Positions 14,739-23,505 of a stretch of DNA of 64,000 nucleotides are shown one piece after another. Numbering within the stretch: position 1 is the stretch's first letter; every line of letters begins with the position of its first letter. Under the pieces are notes generated by a model. It was not told the origin of the DNA and ran no database searches. It saw nothing but the letters and a program-made list of their open reading frames with translations. Source of the stretch: an uncultured Bacilli bacterium (lineage in GTDB: Bacteria > Bacillota_I > Bacilli_A > RF39 > UBA660); NCBI GenBank assembly GCA_934090735.1, contig CAKOJR010000001.1:124001-188000 (forward strand), read 5' to 3'. Made by a program: the position numbers and the translations under genes.

Positions 14739-16613
14739 GTGGAAGTTAAAGATAAGAGACCAAATATAATAGCAATCATAGGAGCAATAGTTCTCCTAGT
14801 ACTTGCAGTAGTAGGTTTATCATATGCTTTTTTTAGTGCATTTATTAATGGTGGTGAAACAGATACATCAGTTGAAGGGACAGGAGCAAACCTAAGTCTA
14901 GTATACGCAGATGGTAAAAGCGTTATAACATCATCGAACATCATGCCAGGATGGAGTGCTACTAAAACATTTACGGTAACAAACAATGGAGAGGCAGATG
15001 CTTATTACAAACTAAAAATTTCTGATATAAATAATTATTTTGTAGGAGATGCAATATCATTTTTAATAACAAGTACAGATGGCGGAGCAAATATAGAAGA
15101 ACAATCAGTTGGATGTGGATCAGATTCAAGAGTAATATCCTTGGCAATACCAATAGAAGTAGGGAAAACTCATACGTATATAATTACAACAAAATATCGA
15201 AACTTAGATATGGATCAAACTCCTGATTTAGGTAATTCATTTAAATTTAAAATTAGTATTGAAAGTAGTCAAAAGGAAACTGCACCAAATGGCTGGGAAG
15301 AAGCAGAAAGTGGCACACTTCTAGCAGCATTAAGAGAAAACAATGAACTAAAACCAACCATTACTAAACCAATAAATAACGTAAGCGCACATACAATAGA
15401 TGATGTTCAAGAACAAAGCCAAAATGTTTATACACATGAAGTTGATCGCTATGCCACATATGCAACTGGTTGGAAATCAACACTTGAGTGGGGCTTTGAG
15501 CCAACCGGCGTTTCAGTAGCAAACGATACATATAAAAATTCTTATCAAAACTTAATTGGCAAATATATTCAGAGCACAAATTTTTCAAGTATAAGCTCAG
15601 TAACGCCAGGAGACAAAAAAACAACAATATCATATTATACATATTATGTGACGAATGCGACATTAAATAAAATCACCTATAAGTTACTTTCTTCAAACCA
15701 AAATACAACAGAGGCTCTTCTCGCAAGTACAAAAGATGATTATGGAACATCATATTATTTTAGAGGAGCAGTAAAAAATAATTATGTAGAGTTTGCTAAT
15801 AAATGCTGGCGTATAGTAAGAATAGTAGGTGATGGCTCAGTAAAACTTGTACTTCATAATGACAATATGTCTAACGTAACAAATCCATGTTCTTCAATAA
15901 ATAATAGTGATGAAGCAGCATTTGCTCACTATGATGGAACAACATATAAAAGTTCATTCAATGACAATCATGATGATAATGCATATTTTGGATTTATGTA
16001 TGGCACAGCAGGTTCAAGTGATTATGCTAGTACACATGCAAATATCAACAAAAGCACAATACTTAGAAATTTAGAGACTTGGTATAAAAAAAATTTAGCA
16101 GCATACACTGATAAACTTGCAGATACGATATGGTGCAATAGTAAACGCATATCTGGGGGTTCTGGATATGGAACAAACAAGACATATTATTCAATAGGAA
16201 CAAATTTTATTTGTCCAAATGATAGTAATGACGGTGATTTATCAAAATTTACTGTGGATGATACAACGAATGGAAATGGCGCATTAGATTATAAAATTGG
16301 ACTATTAACTGCAAATGAAGTATTTTATGCTGGCTATATGGAAACAAACAGTATTTCAAATAACTCTGCATACTTACAAGAAAATATGGGAGATAACATG
16401 TGGTGGACTTTAAGTCCTGCATCTTATGGGCATATAAATAATACTGATGATCCATTAAACTATGTATTGGAAAACTACATTACTGGATTACATGTATCCA
16501 GAAGCAGAGTAAATAATAACCATGCTGCAATACGCCCATCTATATCTTTAGTATCAAATATTGAAATTTTAGGTGGCTCTGGTACATCTGAAGATCCTTA
16601 TGTTGTAAAATAA
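14739..16613 (+). CDS. Secreted TasA/camelysin-like protein with C-type-lectin-like C-terminus (paralog 1)
   Basis: 624 aa. GTG start behind AGGTGAT. The N-terminal signal/anchor IIAIIGAIVLLVLAVVGLSY is followed by a beta-sandwich resembling TasA/CalY (MPGWSATKTFTVTNNGEADA). The middle region (about 190-320) is a linker/beta domain. From about residue 320 the shared family domain begins: DDYGTSYYFRGAVKNNYVEF, ANKCWRIVRIVGDGS and, near the end, WWTLSP...IRPSISLV. The last motif resembles the GxRPALSL end of C-type-lectin folds used by DGR target proteins. Codon use here is AT-rich throughout, unlike paralog 3, so this copy shows no sign of recent diversification. Secreted or surface-anchored; ligand unknown. 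Confidence 0.75.
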   Translation: MEVKDKRPNIIAIIGAIVLLVLAVVGLSYAFFSAFINGGETDTSVEGTGANLSLVYADGKSVITSSNIMPGWSATKTFTVTNNGEADAYYKLKISDINNYFVGDAISFLITSTDGGANIEEQSVGCGSDSRVISLAIPIEVGKTHTYIITTKYRNLDMDQTPDLGNSFKFKISIESSQKETAPNGWEEAESGTLLAALRENNELKPTITKPINNVSAHTIDDVQEQSQNVYTHEVDRYATYATGWKSTLEWGFEPTGVSVANDTYKNSYQNLIGKYIQSTNFSSISSVTPGDKKTTISYYTYYVTNATLNKITYKLLSSNQNTTEALLASTKDDYGTSYYFRGAVKNNYVEFANKCWRIVRIVGDGSVKLVLHNDNMSNVTNPCSSINNSDEAAFAHYDGTTYKSSFNDNHDDNAYFGFMYGTAGSSDYASTHANINKSTILRNLETWYKKNLAAYTDKLADTIWCNSKRISGGSGYGTNKTYYSIGTNFICPNDSNDGDLSKFTVDDTTNGNGALDYKIGLLTANEVFYAGYMETNSISNNSAYLQENMGDNMWWTLSPASYGHINNTDDPLNYVLENYITGLHVSRSRVNNNHAAIRPSISLVSNIEILGGSGTSEDPYVVK

Positions 16614-16614
16614 C

Positions 16615-16643
16615 TTGCAATATATATAATTAGATTGTATAAT
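16615..16643 (+). promoter_or_regulatory. Promoter of the glyS leader
   Basis: TTGCAA (16615-16620), a 17-bp spacer and TATAAT (16638-16643). The transcript would start near 16650. Confidence 0.75.
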
Positions 16644-16649
16644 ACATTT

Positions 16650-16756
16650 ATCAAGCGAAGACGGGGTGGAATCCTATCAGCTATAAAGATTAATGAGAAC
16701 AAAGTATGGTGGAACAGCGAGCACATTCGCCCATATGGCTTTGTTCTCATTTTTTA
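16650..16756 (+). ncRNA. T-box-like attenuator of glyS, unusually short
   Basis: GGTGGAACAGCGAGC at 16708-16722 followed by TTCGCCC at 16726-16732 matches the T-box antiterminator core. The UGGA in it is complementary to the UCCA end of tRNA-Gly, which fits the downstream gene. The terminator is strong: AATGAGAACAAAG (16692-16704) pairs with CTTTGTTCTCATT (16739-16751), then a T-run. Only about 42 nt precede the terminator, too little for a canonical Stem I with a specifier loop, although GGGGTGGAATCC at 16673-16684 holds a second UGGA. Confidence 0.7.
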
Positions 16757-16772
16757 ATTTAAGGAGGAATTT

Positions 16773-18146
16773 ATGAAAAGTAATATGGATGAAATTGTTA
16801 ATTATGCTAAAAATTATGGATTTGTATTTCAAGGTAGTGAAATATATGGGGGTTTAGCAAACTCTTGGGATTATGGTCCTTTAGGAACGCTACTTAAAGA
16901 AAATATTAGAAGTGCTTGGAAAAAGAAGTTTATTCAGGAAAATCCTTATAATCATGGATTAGATGCTGCTATTTTAATGAATCCTAATGTTTGGGTAGCT
17001 TCTGGTCATGTTGCTTCATTTGCTGATCCACTTATTGATTGCAAGAGATGTAAAGCGCGTCATAGAGCTGACAAACTAATTGAAGACTTTACTAAAGGTG
17101 AAGAAACTGGTGATGGTTGGGCTAATGAAAAGTTGGAAGGCTACATTAAAGAACATGGTATTAAATGTCCTACGTGTGGAAGTACTGAGTTTACACCAAT
17201 TCGTAAGTTTAATCTTTTATTTGAAACTTCTATGGGTGTAACTGAGGATACTAAAAATGTTGTGTATCTAAGAGGAGAAACAGCACAAGGAATTTTTGTT
17301 AACTTTAAAAATGTTGAAAGAGCAATGAGATTAAAAGTACCTTTTGGTATAGCCCAAACTGGTAAAGCATTTAGAAATGAAATTACTCCAGGCAACTTTA
17401 TCTTTAGAACAAGAGAATTCGAACAAATGGAACTTGAATTCTTCTGTAAACCAGATACAGATTTAGAATGGTTTAAATACTGGAAAGATTACTGCTTAAT
17501 GTTCTTAGAAAATCTAGGAATTAAAGAAGAAAACTTAAGATATAGAGACCATGCTAAGGAAGAGTTATCATTTTATAGTAAAGCAACAACTGATATTGAG
17601 TTCTTATTCCCATTTGGATGGGGAGAACTTTGGGGAATTGCTGATCGTACAGATTATGATTTAAGTGTTCATATGGAGCATAGTAAAGAGGACTTAAGAA
17701 CAGTTGATCCAGAAACAAATGAAAAGTACTTACCATACGTGATTGAACCTAGTGTTGGTTTAGATAGATTATTACTTGCAATCCTATGCAACTCATATAC
17801 TAAAGAAAAAGTAGGGGATGATGAAAGAGAAGTTTTAAAGATTCATCCATATTTAGCTCCAGTAAAATTAACAATCTTACCATTAATTAAAAAGCTACAT
17901 AGTGAGAAAGCTAGAGAGTTATATGCTGAGTTAAGTAGTGAATTTACCTGCCAATTAGATGAAGCTGGTTCTATAGGTAAGAGATACCGCAGAAGTGATG
18001 CTATTGGTACTCCATACTGCATTACTATTGATGATGAAACTATTAATAATGGTACAGTTACTTTAAGAGATAGAGATACAATGGAACAAATTACACTAAA
18101 ACTTGATGAAGTAAAAGATTATATTAATAATAAAATTAAATTTTAA
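16773..18146 (+). CDS. glyS: Glycyl-tRNA synthetase (single-chain alpha2 type)
   Basis: 457 aa. Class II synthetase charging tRNA-Gly. This is the homodimeric archaeal/eukaryal/Gram-positive form, not the bacterial alpha2-beta2 form. Motifs: GFVFQGSEIYGGLANSWDYG (N-terminus), motif 2 TGKAFRNEITPGNFIFRTRE, FEQMELEFF, motif 3 EPSVGLDRLLLAIL near 325-338, and an anticodon-binding C-terminal domain (APVKLTILPLI onwards). It has the four-Cys insertion (CKRCKARHR...CPTCGS). Ribosome site AAGGAGGAATTT. Expression is likely controlled by uncharged tRNA-Gly through the T-box-like leader. Confidence 0.97.
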   Translation: MKSNMDEIVNYAKNYGFVFQGSEIYGGLANSWDYGPLGTLLKENIRSAWKKKFIQENPYNHGLDAAILMNPNVWVASGHVASFADPLIDCKRCKARHRADKLIEDFTKGEETGDGWANEKLEGYIKEHGIKCPTCGSTEFTPIRKFNLLFETSMGVTEDTKNVVYLRGETAQGIFVNFKNVERAMRLKVPFGIAQTGKAFRNEITPGNFIFRTREFEQMELEFFCKPDTDLEWFKYWKDYCLMFLENLGIKEENLRYRDHAKEELSFYSKATTDIEFLFPFGWGELWGIADRTDYDLSVHMEHSKEDLRTVDPETNEKYLPYVIEPSVGLDRLLLAILCNSYTKEKVGDDEREVLKIHPYLAPVKLTILPLIKKLHSEKARELYAELSSEFTCQLDEAGSIGKRYRRSDAIGTPYCITIDDETINNGTVTLRDRDTMEQITLKLDEVKDYINNKIKF

Positions 18147-18167
18147 GCACTATATGTGCTTTTTTTG
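18145..18167 (+). terminator. Terminator of glyS
   Basis: AAGCAC (18145-18150) and GTGCTT (18156-18161) with a TATAT loop, then T-run. A second weaker hairpin with T-run (AAGCA/TGCTT, about 18264-18285) lies before sepF; I see no gene in the 120 bp between them. Confidence 0.8.
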
Positions 18168-18347
18168 AAATATTGAACTTGTCTAGTTTAGAAGATAGTA
18201 ATATCATTTATATTGGAGAAACTATATTAAAATACAAGTACCTAAACAGATAAAAAACTAAATAAGCATAATTCGTGCTTTTTTCTTCTTTAAAATATAA
18301 AAAAAGTATGTTAGAATAGATTTAGAATAACATAAGGAGGAGTGCTT

Positions 18348-18752
18348 ATGGCATTTAATTTAAAAAAAGCTATATTTGGTGATGAAGAAGATAACTTATC
18401 GTCTAACGTAGAAGAAGAATTTTATATGGTTAGTGGTAAAGATATAAAAGATGATGATGATAATGGTAATAAGATGATTTTAGTTGAGCCTCGTGCTTAT
18501 TCAGAGAGTCAGACTATTGCTGATCATTTAAAGAAACGTAATAGTGTAGTAGTAAATTTAAAAAGAGTTACATCTGATCAAGCAAAGCGTATAATTGACT
18601 TTTTAACAGGTTGTATTTATGCTATTGGTGGAGATCTTCAGAAGTTAGGTAATGGTATTTATTTATGCACACCTAAAAATGTTACTGTTCAAGGTAAGAT
18701 GACTGAGGGAACAGAAAAGCCAGAAAAGAAAATGGATGAAATAGAGTTTTAA
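18348..18752 (+). CDS. sepF: Cell division protein SepF
   Basis: 134 aa. SepF anchors FtsZ to the membrane and bundles its filaments. The N-terminal MAFNLKKAIFG is a short amphipathic membrane anchor, followed by an acidic linker. The conserved SepF core starts near residue 48 (ILVEPRAYSESQTIADHLKK, then VVVNLKRVTSDQAKRIIDFL and GCIYAIGGDLQKLGNGIYLC). The start is the ATG at 18348, 7 nt after AAGGAGG. It lies 22 bp before divIVA, as in many Firmicutes. Confidence 0.95.
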   Translation: MAFNLKKAIFGDEEDNLSSNVEEEFYMVSGKDIKDDDDNGNKMILVEPRAYSESQTIADHLKKRNSVVVNLKRVTSDQAKRIIDFLTGCIYAIGGDLQKLGNGIYLCTPKNVTVQGKMTEGTEKPEKKMDEIEF

Positions 18753-18774
18753 TAAACCATAGAAGGTGATTGTT

Positions 18775-19203
18775 ATGGAAAAGTTTAGCACGTCTTTACG
18801 TGGCTATAATAAGGAAGAAGTAAATAAGTTTGTTGATGATTGTATTGTTAAAGTTGATAACATGCTTAATCAGTTAAAACAAAAAGACCTTGAAATAGAA
18901 GAGTTAAAGCATGATTTAGTTCAGTATAAGAATATGGAAGCAACATTTAATAAGGCAATTTTAGTTGCTGAAGATGCTTCTAATCAGATTAAGAGAATGG
19001 CTAGGGATGAATCATCCAGACTTATTGATGATGCTAAAAAAAATGCATCTAGAATTGTTAACAATGCATTATTAGAAGCAGAAAAGACTCAAAGAGAAAC
19101 TGAACAACTTCGACGTAATATAATTACCTTTAAACGTAGATTAAAAACTATTTTAGAAAATCAATTAGATTTGGTTGATGATATTGATCATATAGAGTTA
19201 TAA
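18775..19203 (+). CDS. divIVA: DivIVA-domain cell division protein
   Basis: 142 aa. DivIVA proteins bind curved membrane at septa and poles and recruit division or growth factors. The N-terminal lipid-binding domain is clear (FSTSLRGYNKEEVNKFVDDC), followed by coiled coil from about residue 30 to the end. The ATG at 18775 follows GAAGGTGA. At 142 aa it is shorter than most DivIVA proteins. It could equally be called a DivIVA-domain protein of the GpsB/SepIVA kind, but its place after sepF favours divIVA. A terminator follows immediately. Confidence 0.88.
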   Translation: MEKFSTSLRGYNKEEVNKFVDDCIVKVDNMLNQLKQKDLEIEELKHDLVQYKNMEATFNKAILVAEDASNQIKRMARDESSRLIDDAKKNASRIVNNALLEAEKTQRETEQLRRNIITFKRRLKTILENQLDLVDDIDHIEL

Positions 19204-19224
19204 GTACTTTTGAGTACTTTTTTT
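19202..19224 (+). terminator. Terminator of sepF-divIVA
   Basis: AAGTACT (19202-19208), TTTG loop, AGTACTT (19213-19219), then T-run. Confidence 0.8.
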
Positions 19225-19270
19225 CGTTTACAAAGTTTTAGAACGCTGATATACTTGTTATGGTGGTAGG

Positions 19271-20350
19271 ATGAAACACGTGTATATACATATTCCTTTT
19301 TGTAAAAATATATGTTCATATTGTGATTTTTGTAAAATGTATCATTTACCAAAGTTTACAGAGAATTATTTTGAGGCATTAAAAAGAGAAGTAGAAGATA
19401 GTTATATGGATGAACTTATTAATACTATATATATTGGTGGTGGAACTCCATCTTGCCTTACGATTGAAGAACTTCAAAAGTTATTTTCGATTGTTAGGAT
19501 GTTTAAGAAAAGTACTGATTGTGAGTTTACATTTGAATGTAATCCTGAAGATATTACAGAAGAACTTATTACATATCTTCTTAAAAATGGTGTAAATCGT
19601 TTAAGTATTGGTGTAGAGTCTTTTAATAAAGAAAATTTGGAATTTATGGAAAGAACAATTGATTATAAGGATTTTGAAGATAAGTTAAATATGATTAGAT
19701 CTAAGGGAATAAATAATATTAATTTAGATTTAATATATGCGCTTCCAAATGAATCATTAGATACTTTGAAAAAGGATGTTAAGAAACTATTAAAATTAAA
19801 TCCTGAACATATTAGTACGTATTCTTTAATTATTGAGGAGGATACTAAGTTGAAGCTTAGTAATACTAGTTATATTGATGAAGAGTTGGATGCTAAAATG
19901 TATGATTATATTTGTAGTAAATTAAAGAAAAATTATGTTCATTATGAGGTGTCTAATTTTGCTAAGGAGGGGTTTGAGTCAAATCATAATATGTCATATT
20001 GGTTAAATGAAGAGTATTATGGATTTGGACTTGGAGCATCTGGTTATATTAATGGTTTTAGATATGAAAATACACATAATTTAAATGATTATTTAGAGGG
20101 AAAATATCATAAAGAAGAAAGTTTATTATCTAATGAAGAGGTTATGGAGTATGAGGTTATTTTAGGTTTAAGGATGCTTAAGGGGATAAATCTTCAAACA
20201 TTTTTTGATAAGTATGGGGTAAATATTCAGGATGTGTTTCCGGTTAAACCACTTCTTAAAAGTAAGGAGTTAATATATAAAGACGGGTATCTATTTATAA
20301 ATCCAGATAAAATATATGTTATGAATGAAATTCTATTAAAACTTGTTTAG
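19271..20350 (+). CDS. hemW: Radical SAM heme chaperone HemW
   Basis: 359 aa. The HIPFCKNICSYCDF motif gives the CxxxCxxC cluster of radical SAM enzymes. GGGTPS, FECNPEDIT and RLSIGVESFN follow the HemW/HemN pattern, and the C-terminal region (MSYWLNEEYYGFGLGASGYI) matches HemW. HemW-type proteins bind heme and hand it to apoproteins; they lack true coproporphyrinogen oxidase activity. Length is normal. It is usually near lepA and hrcA in Firmicutes, but here it stands alone behind its own GGTGG site. Confidence 0.92.
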   Translation: MKHVYIHIPFCKNICSYCDFCKMYHLPKFTENYFEALKREVEDSYMDELINTIYIGGGTPSCLTIEELQKLFSIVRMFKKSTDCEFTFECNPEDITEELITYLLKNGVNRLSIGVESFNKENLEFMERTIDYKDFEDKLNMIRSKGINNINLDLIYALPNESLDTLKKDVKKLLKLNPEHISTYSLIIEEDTKLKLSNTSYIDEELDAKMYDYICSKLKKNYVHYEVSNFAKEGFESNHNMSYWLNEEYYGFGLGASGYINGFRYENTHNLNDYLEGKYHKEESLLSNEEVMEYEVILGLRMLKGINLQTFFDKYGVNIQDVFPVKPLLKSKELIYKDGYLFINPDKIYVMNEILLKLV

Positions 20351-20428
20351 AATATAATTTAATAAGCCTTGCATAAATTGTGCTTGTTGTGATAAAATCA
20401 AATTATATAATAGTAAAGAGGTTAAATA

Positions 20429-21862
20429 ATGAAAATTAAAAAATATATTATTGGGTTTTTAGTTGGTGCGTTTGGAATTATAAATGTTGATGCTGCTAAA
20501 CTGGAATTTGATGGAGATAGAAGTATTAGTTATAATGGTACTGGTACTGTTGATATAAAATTAGATAGTGAGGGCGAAGAAGTAACGAATGTAGAGTTTA
20601 CTTTAAGTTATGATACTAATTTTATAAATGTTTCCTTAAATAAAGAGCAGTATAATCTTGTTCGTAAGGAAGATGGTAAAAAGGTTACAATAATATCTGA
20701 TACTGCTATTAAAGATGGTGTTATTGCAACTGTTACTGTTAAGAATATTAGACCTGAACAAGCTAATACATCACTTGCTCTTAAAGATATTAAGTTTGGG
20801 GATACAGCCGGTACTGACGTAACTAGAAGTTTTGTTTTAAAGTATACAACAACTACTACAACTAGAGCAAAAAATACTAGTAGTAAGTTATCTAGTGTGA
20901 CTTTTAAATATGGTGATATTGTGGATATGTCACCTGCATTTAAGAGTAATGTATTTGAGTATAAGATTAAAAATGATAATGATAAGATTCGTAAGTTGTC
21001 ATTTCAAAGATTTGCGTGTGAAGAAGAGGGATGCAGTACTGAAGTATCTTGTAAGACTAATGGATGCACTGTAGATGGTAATTCTGTATATTTAGTTGTA
21101 GGTAAAAATGAAGTAGTAGTTACTAATACAAGTGAAGATGGGAAAAATACTACTGAATATAAATTTTTGGTATATAGAGGACCAACTACTGATAATTCTT
21201 CTTTTCTAAAGAGTCTTGCTATTGAGGGTTTTGCTATTAATGAGAAGTTTGATAAGAATGTGTTGGATTATACTGCGATAACTGATTATGAACATGAAAC
21301 ATTAAATATTATAGCAACTGCTGAAGATGAGAACGCTAAAGTAGAAGTTAAGGGTAATGAGAATTTAAAGATTGGTGAGAATGTTGTTACTATTACGGTA
21401 ACTTCTAGTGAAACTAAGGATATTAAAATATATAATATTACGGTAACTAGAAAGGATTTTGAACCTTCTTCATCTACGACAACAAAAGCTATTTTAGCAC
21501 CTGATATAGTACCTAAGAAGAATAATAAGGTATTACTTATTGTTATTATTTCAGTTGTAGGAGCTGCGATTATTGGAGCGTCTGCTTACTTTATTTTTAG
21601 AAAACCAAAAGATAAAAATAAGAATAACAAAAATGGTGATAATAATTGTACTTTAGAACTTGCTGATGATATGCCATTATTAAAAAATGATGATAATGAA
21701 AAGTTAGATGATGCTGAAGTTAATGATAATGAGTTAGAGGAAGAATTAAATATTATTGAGAATAATGAGGAACCAGATGAATCTCCATCTATAGATGATG
21801 CTTTAAGGGATTTGATGGTAACTAAAAGATTAGAATTAACTGATGAAACGAAAGACGAATAA
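20429..21862 (+). CDS. Surface protein with cohesin-like and cadherin-like beta-sandwich domains
   Basis: 477 aa. Signal peptide KYIIGFLVGAFGIINVDA at the N-terminus. Residues 25-145 resemble a cohesin-like sandwich (VEFTLSYDTNFINVSL, ATVTVKNIRPEQ). A Thr-rich linker precedes a domain at about 155-250, with two CxxxGC-like Cys pairs. Residues 260-345 look like a cadherin-like beta-sandwich (LKSLAIEGFAINEKFDKNVL, then VTITVTSSETKDIKIYNITV). A transmembrane helix (about 369-390) and an acidic cytoplasmic tail rich in Asp, Glu and Asn follow. Type I membrane topology with binding domains outside. No ligand can be inferred. Confidence 0.75.
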   Translation: MKIKKYIIGFLVGAFGIINVDAAKLEFDGDRSISYNGTGTVDIKLDSEGEEVTNVEFTLSYDTNFINVSLNKEQYNLVRKEDGKKVTIISDTAIKDGVIATVTVKNIRPEQANTSLALKDIKFGDTAGTDVTRSFVLKYTTTTTTRAKNTSSKLSSVTFKYGDIVDMSPAFKSNVFEYKIKNDNDKIRKLSFQRFACEEEGCSTEVSCKTNGCTVDGNSVYLVVGKNEVVVTNTSEDGKNTTEYKFLVYRGPTTDNSSFLKSLAIEGFAINEKFDKNVLDYTAITDYEHETLNIIATAEDENAKVEVKGNENLKIGENVVTITVTSSETKDIKIYNITVTRKDFEPSSSTTTKAILAPDIVPKKNNKVLLIVIISVVGAAIIGASAYFIFRKPKDKNKNNKNGDNNCTLELADDMPLLKNDDNEKLDDAEVNDNELEEELNIIENNEEPDESPSIDDALRDLMVTKRLELTDETKDE

Positions 21863-21871
21863 TAAAAATAG

Positions 21872-21903
21872 TCACTTAATAAAATTTATTAGGTGATTTT
21901 TTT
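21872..21903 (+). terminator. Terminator overlapping the ribosome site of the GDPD gene
   Basis: TCACTTAATAAA (21872-21883) pairs with TTTATTAGGTGA (21885-21896) except for the bases opposite TT/GG, followed by seven T directly before the next ATG. The only ribosome-site candidate for that gene, AGGTGA, is inside the 3' arm. Confidence 0.7.
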
Positions 21904-22500
21904 ATGCTAATTGCGCACCGTGGACTTTATGATAATAAGAAGATAAAAGAAAATACAATAATGGCATTTGATAAGGCCTTTCAAAATGGATTTGATGGTT
22001 TTGAAACTGATTTAAGACTAACAAAGGATGGAAAAGTTGTTCTTATGCATGATCCGGTTATATCTAGGGTATCTGATTCTTATGGATTAGTTAGCAGTTT
22101 AAATTATAGTGAGTTAAAGAAGAAGTTTAGGGATATAGCGTTACTTCAAGATATAACTAGTAAGTATCATAAAAAAATAATTTTTTTAGAGCTTAAGGAT
22201 AAGATAGATGTTACTAAATATTTAGATGGTGAAAATATTTATTATATAACTTCTTTTAATTATAATAATATAAAGTCTCTACCTAAAGGTAATTATAAAA
22301 GAGGAGTTCTTAATTATGTTTTTAATACGAATATTGATTATAAGAATTTAGATTTTATTATGATTTTATCTGATTTAATAACTGATAAGATATACGAGTT
22401 TTATACTAAACAAGGTATTGAAGTAGTTCTTTATGGCATAAATAAGCGAATTCCTACTTTGAAAAAAGAATACCTTGAAAAGATAAAATATATTTATTAG
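21904..22500 (+). CDS. Glycerophosphodiester phosphodiesterase family protein
   Basis: 198 aa. GDPD enzymes release glycerol 3-phosphate from glycerophosphodiesters. The catalytic pattern is visible: IAHRGLYDN at the N-terminus, then GFETDLRLTKDGKVVLMHD, carrying the metal-binding Glu/Asp and second His. EL after IIFL (residue 98) fits a further metal ligand. It is somewhat short (usual about 240 aa), with a reduced C-terminal barrel. The start codon lies immediately after the T-run of a terminator hairpin and its ribosome site is buried in that hairpin, so expression may depend on melting of the stem. Confidence 0.82.
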   Translation: MLIAHRGLYDNKKIKENTIMAFDKAFQNGFDGFETDLRLTKDGKVVLMHDPVISRVSDSYGLVSSLNYSELKKKFRDIALLQDITSKYHKKIIFLELKDKIDVTKYLDGENIYYITSFNYNNIKSLPKGNYKRGVLNYVFNTNIDYKNLDFIMILSDLITDKIYEFYTKQGIEVVLYGINKRIPTLKKEYLEKIKYIY

Positions 22501-22555
22501 CCTTGCTTATATAGGCATTTATATGTTAAAATGATTACGTCTAGAGGTGGTAAAA

Positions 22556-22801
22556 TTGTTAGATAAAACTGTTACTTATAGTACAAAAATGATTGAAAAT
22601 GCTAAGATAAGTGATATGCTTTTTGAAGTGTATGATGCCTTAAAAGAACGAGGTTATAATCCGATTAATCAGATTCTTGGATATCTTATAAGTGGAGATC
22701 CTGGATATATATCTTCGTATAAAGGGGCAAGAGATAAAATAACAAAGTTTGACCGCACAAAAGTTTTAATGTGCATTTTAGAAGGTTATTTAGAAAAATG
22801 A
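22556..22801 (+). CDS. ireB: IreB family regulatory phosphoprotein (UPF0297)
   Basis: About 81 aa. GYNPINQILGYLISGDPGYI is the diagnostic UPF0297/IreB motif, followed by RDKITKFDRTKVLM. IreB is a small substrate of the PASTA-domain Ser/Thr kinase IreK that modulates cephalosporin resistance in enterococci. The TTG at 22556 follows AGGTGG at good spacing; a GTG at 22547 is inside that ribosome site. Its stop overlaps the start of ruvX (ATGA). The ireB-ruvX-DUF1292-mltG order is conserved across Bacilli. Confidence 0.9.
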   Translation: MLDKTVTYSTKMIENAKISDMLFEVYDALKERGYNPINQILGYLISGDPGYISSYKGARDKITKFDRTKVLMCILEGYLEK

Positions 22802-23205
22802 AATATTTAGGTATGGACTTAGGAACAAAAAGACTAGGTCTAGCGATTAGTACAAGTGGGGTATTAACAACTCCATATAAACTAATTAGTTTTAAAACTT
22901 ATGAAGAAGCAAGAGATGAAGTAATAAAGATAATTGAGAAAGAAAAAATTACTTGTTTGGTTTTAGGACTTCCTAAAAATATGGATAATTCAATGGGATT
23001 TGCTTCGGAAAGAAGTTTGAATTTTAAAAAATTATTGGAAGAAAAATGCAGTTTACCTGTTAATTTAGTTGATGAAAGGCTAAGTACAGTTGAAGCAGAA
23101 AGTATTCTTATAGAAAACAATTACTCTAGAGCAAAAAGAAAAAATGTTATTGATGAGTTATCTGCATGTATTATACTAGATACTTATCTAAGGAAAGTTG
23201 GTTAG
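22798..23205 (+). CDS. ruvX: Holliday junction resolvase-like RuvX (YqgF)
   Basis: 135 aa. RNase H-like fold: MKYLGMDLGTKRLGLAIS holds the first catalytic Asp, GLPKNMDNSMG the middle motif, and VDERLSTVEAES the second acidic site. The C-terminal DELSACIILDTYL supplies the last acidic residue. YqgF proteins act in 16S rRNA maturation and have been proposed as junction resolvases. The ATG at 22798 overlaps the ireB stop. Confidence 0.93.
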   Translation: MKYLGMDLGTKRLGLAISTSGVLTTPYKLISFKTYEEARDEVIKIIEKEKITCLVLGLPKNMDNSMGFASERSLNFKKLLEEKCSLPVNLVDERLSTVEAESILIENNYSRAKRKNVIDELSACIILDTYLRKVG

Positions 23206-23208
23206 ATT

Positions 23209-23505
23209 ATGGATAATAAAGGAAAATTTACAATTACAAATGAAGAAGGAAAAGAATTAGAGTGTGAAGTATTATTTACTTTTGATTCTGATGAGTTTAA
23301 GAAAAGTTATATTGTTTTTACGGATGGCTCATTAGATGATAATGGTAATATTAAGGTTTATGCTAATACATATGATCCAAGTGGTGAAGATATTAATCTT
23401 GGTGTTATTGAAAATGATGAAGAATGGAAAGTTATTGAAAACTTGCTAGCATCTTTACAAGAAAAGTTAGGAGAAAATAATGAAGTTAAAAAAGAAGACA
23501 ATTAG
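23209..23505 (+). CDS. DUF1292 (UPF0473) protein
   Basis: 98 aa, acidic. FTITNEEGKELECEVLFTFD followed by KSYIVFTDGSLD is the family signature (B. subtilis YrzB). Function unknown. It always sits between ruvX and mltG in Bacilli, as here, starting 3 bp after ruvX and overlapping mltG by 26 bp. Confidence 0.88.
   Translation: MDNKGKFTITNEEGKELECEVLFTFDSDEFKKSYIVFTDGSLDDNGNIKVYANTYDPSGEDINLGVIENDEEWKVIENLLASLQEKLGENNEVKKEDN

Noticed and set aside
15364..15663. 99-codon minus-strand frame within surface paralog 1
   Set aside because: Low-complexity shadow frame with no start signal, opposite a gene with clear homologous domains.
18181..18300. Small gene or RNA between glyS and sepF
   Set aside because: No ATG with a ribosome site on either strand; only a second weak terminator is evident.
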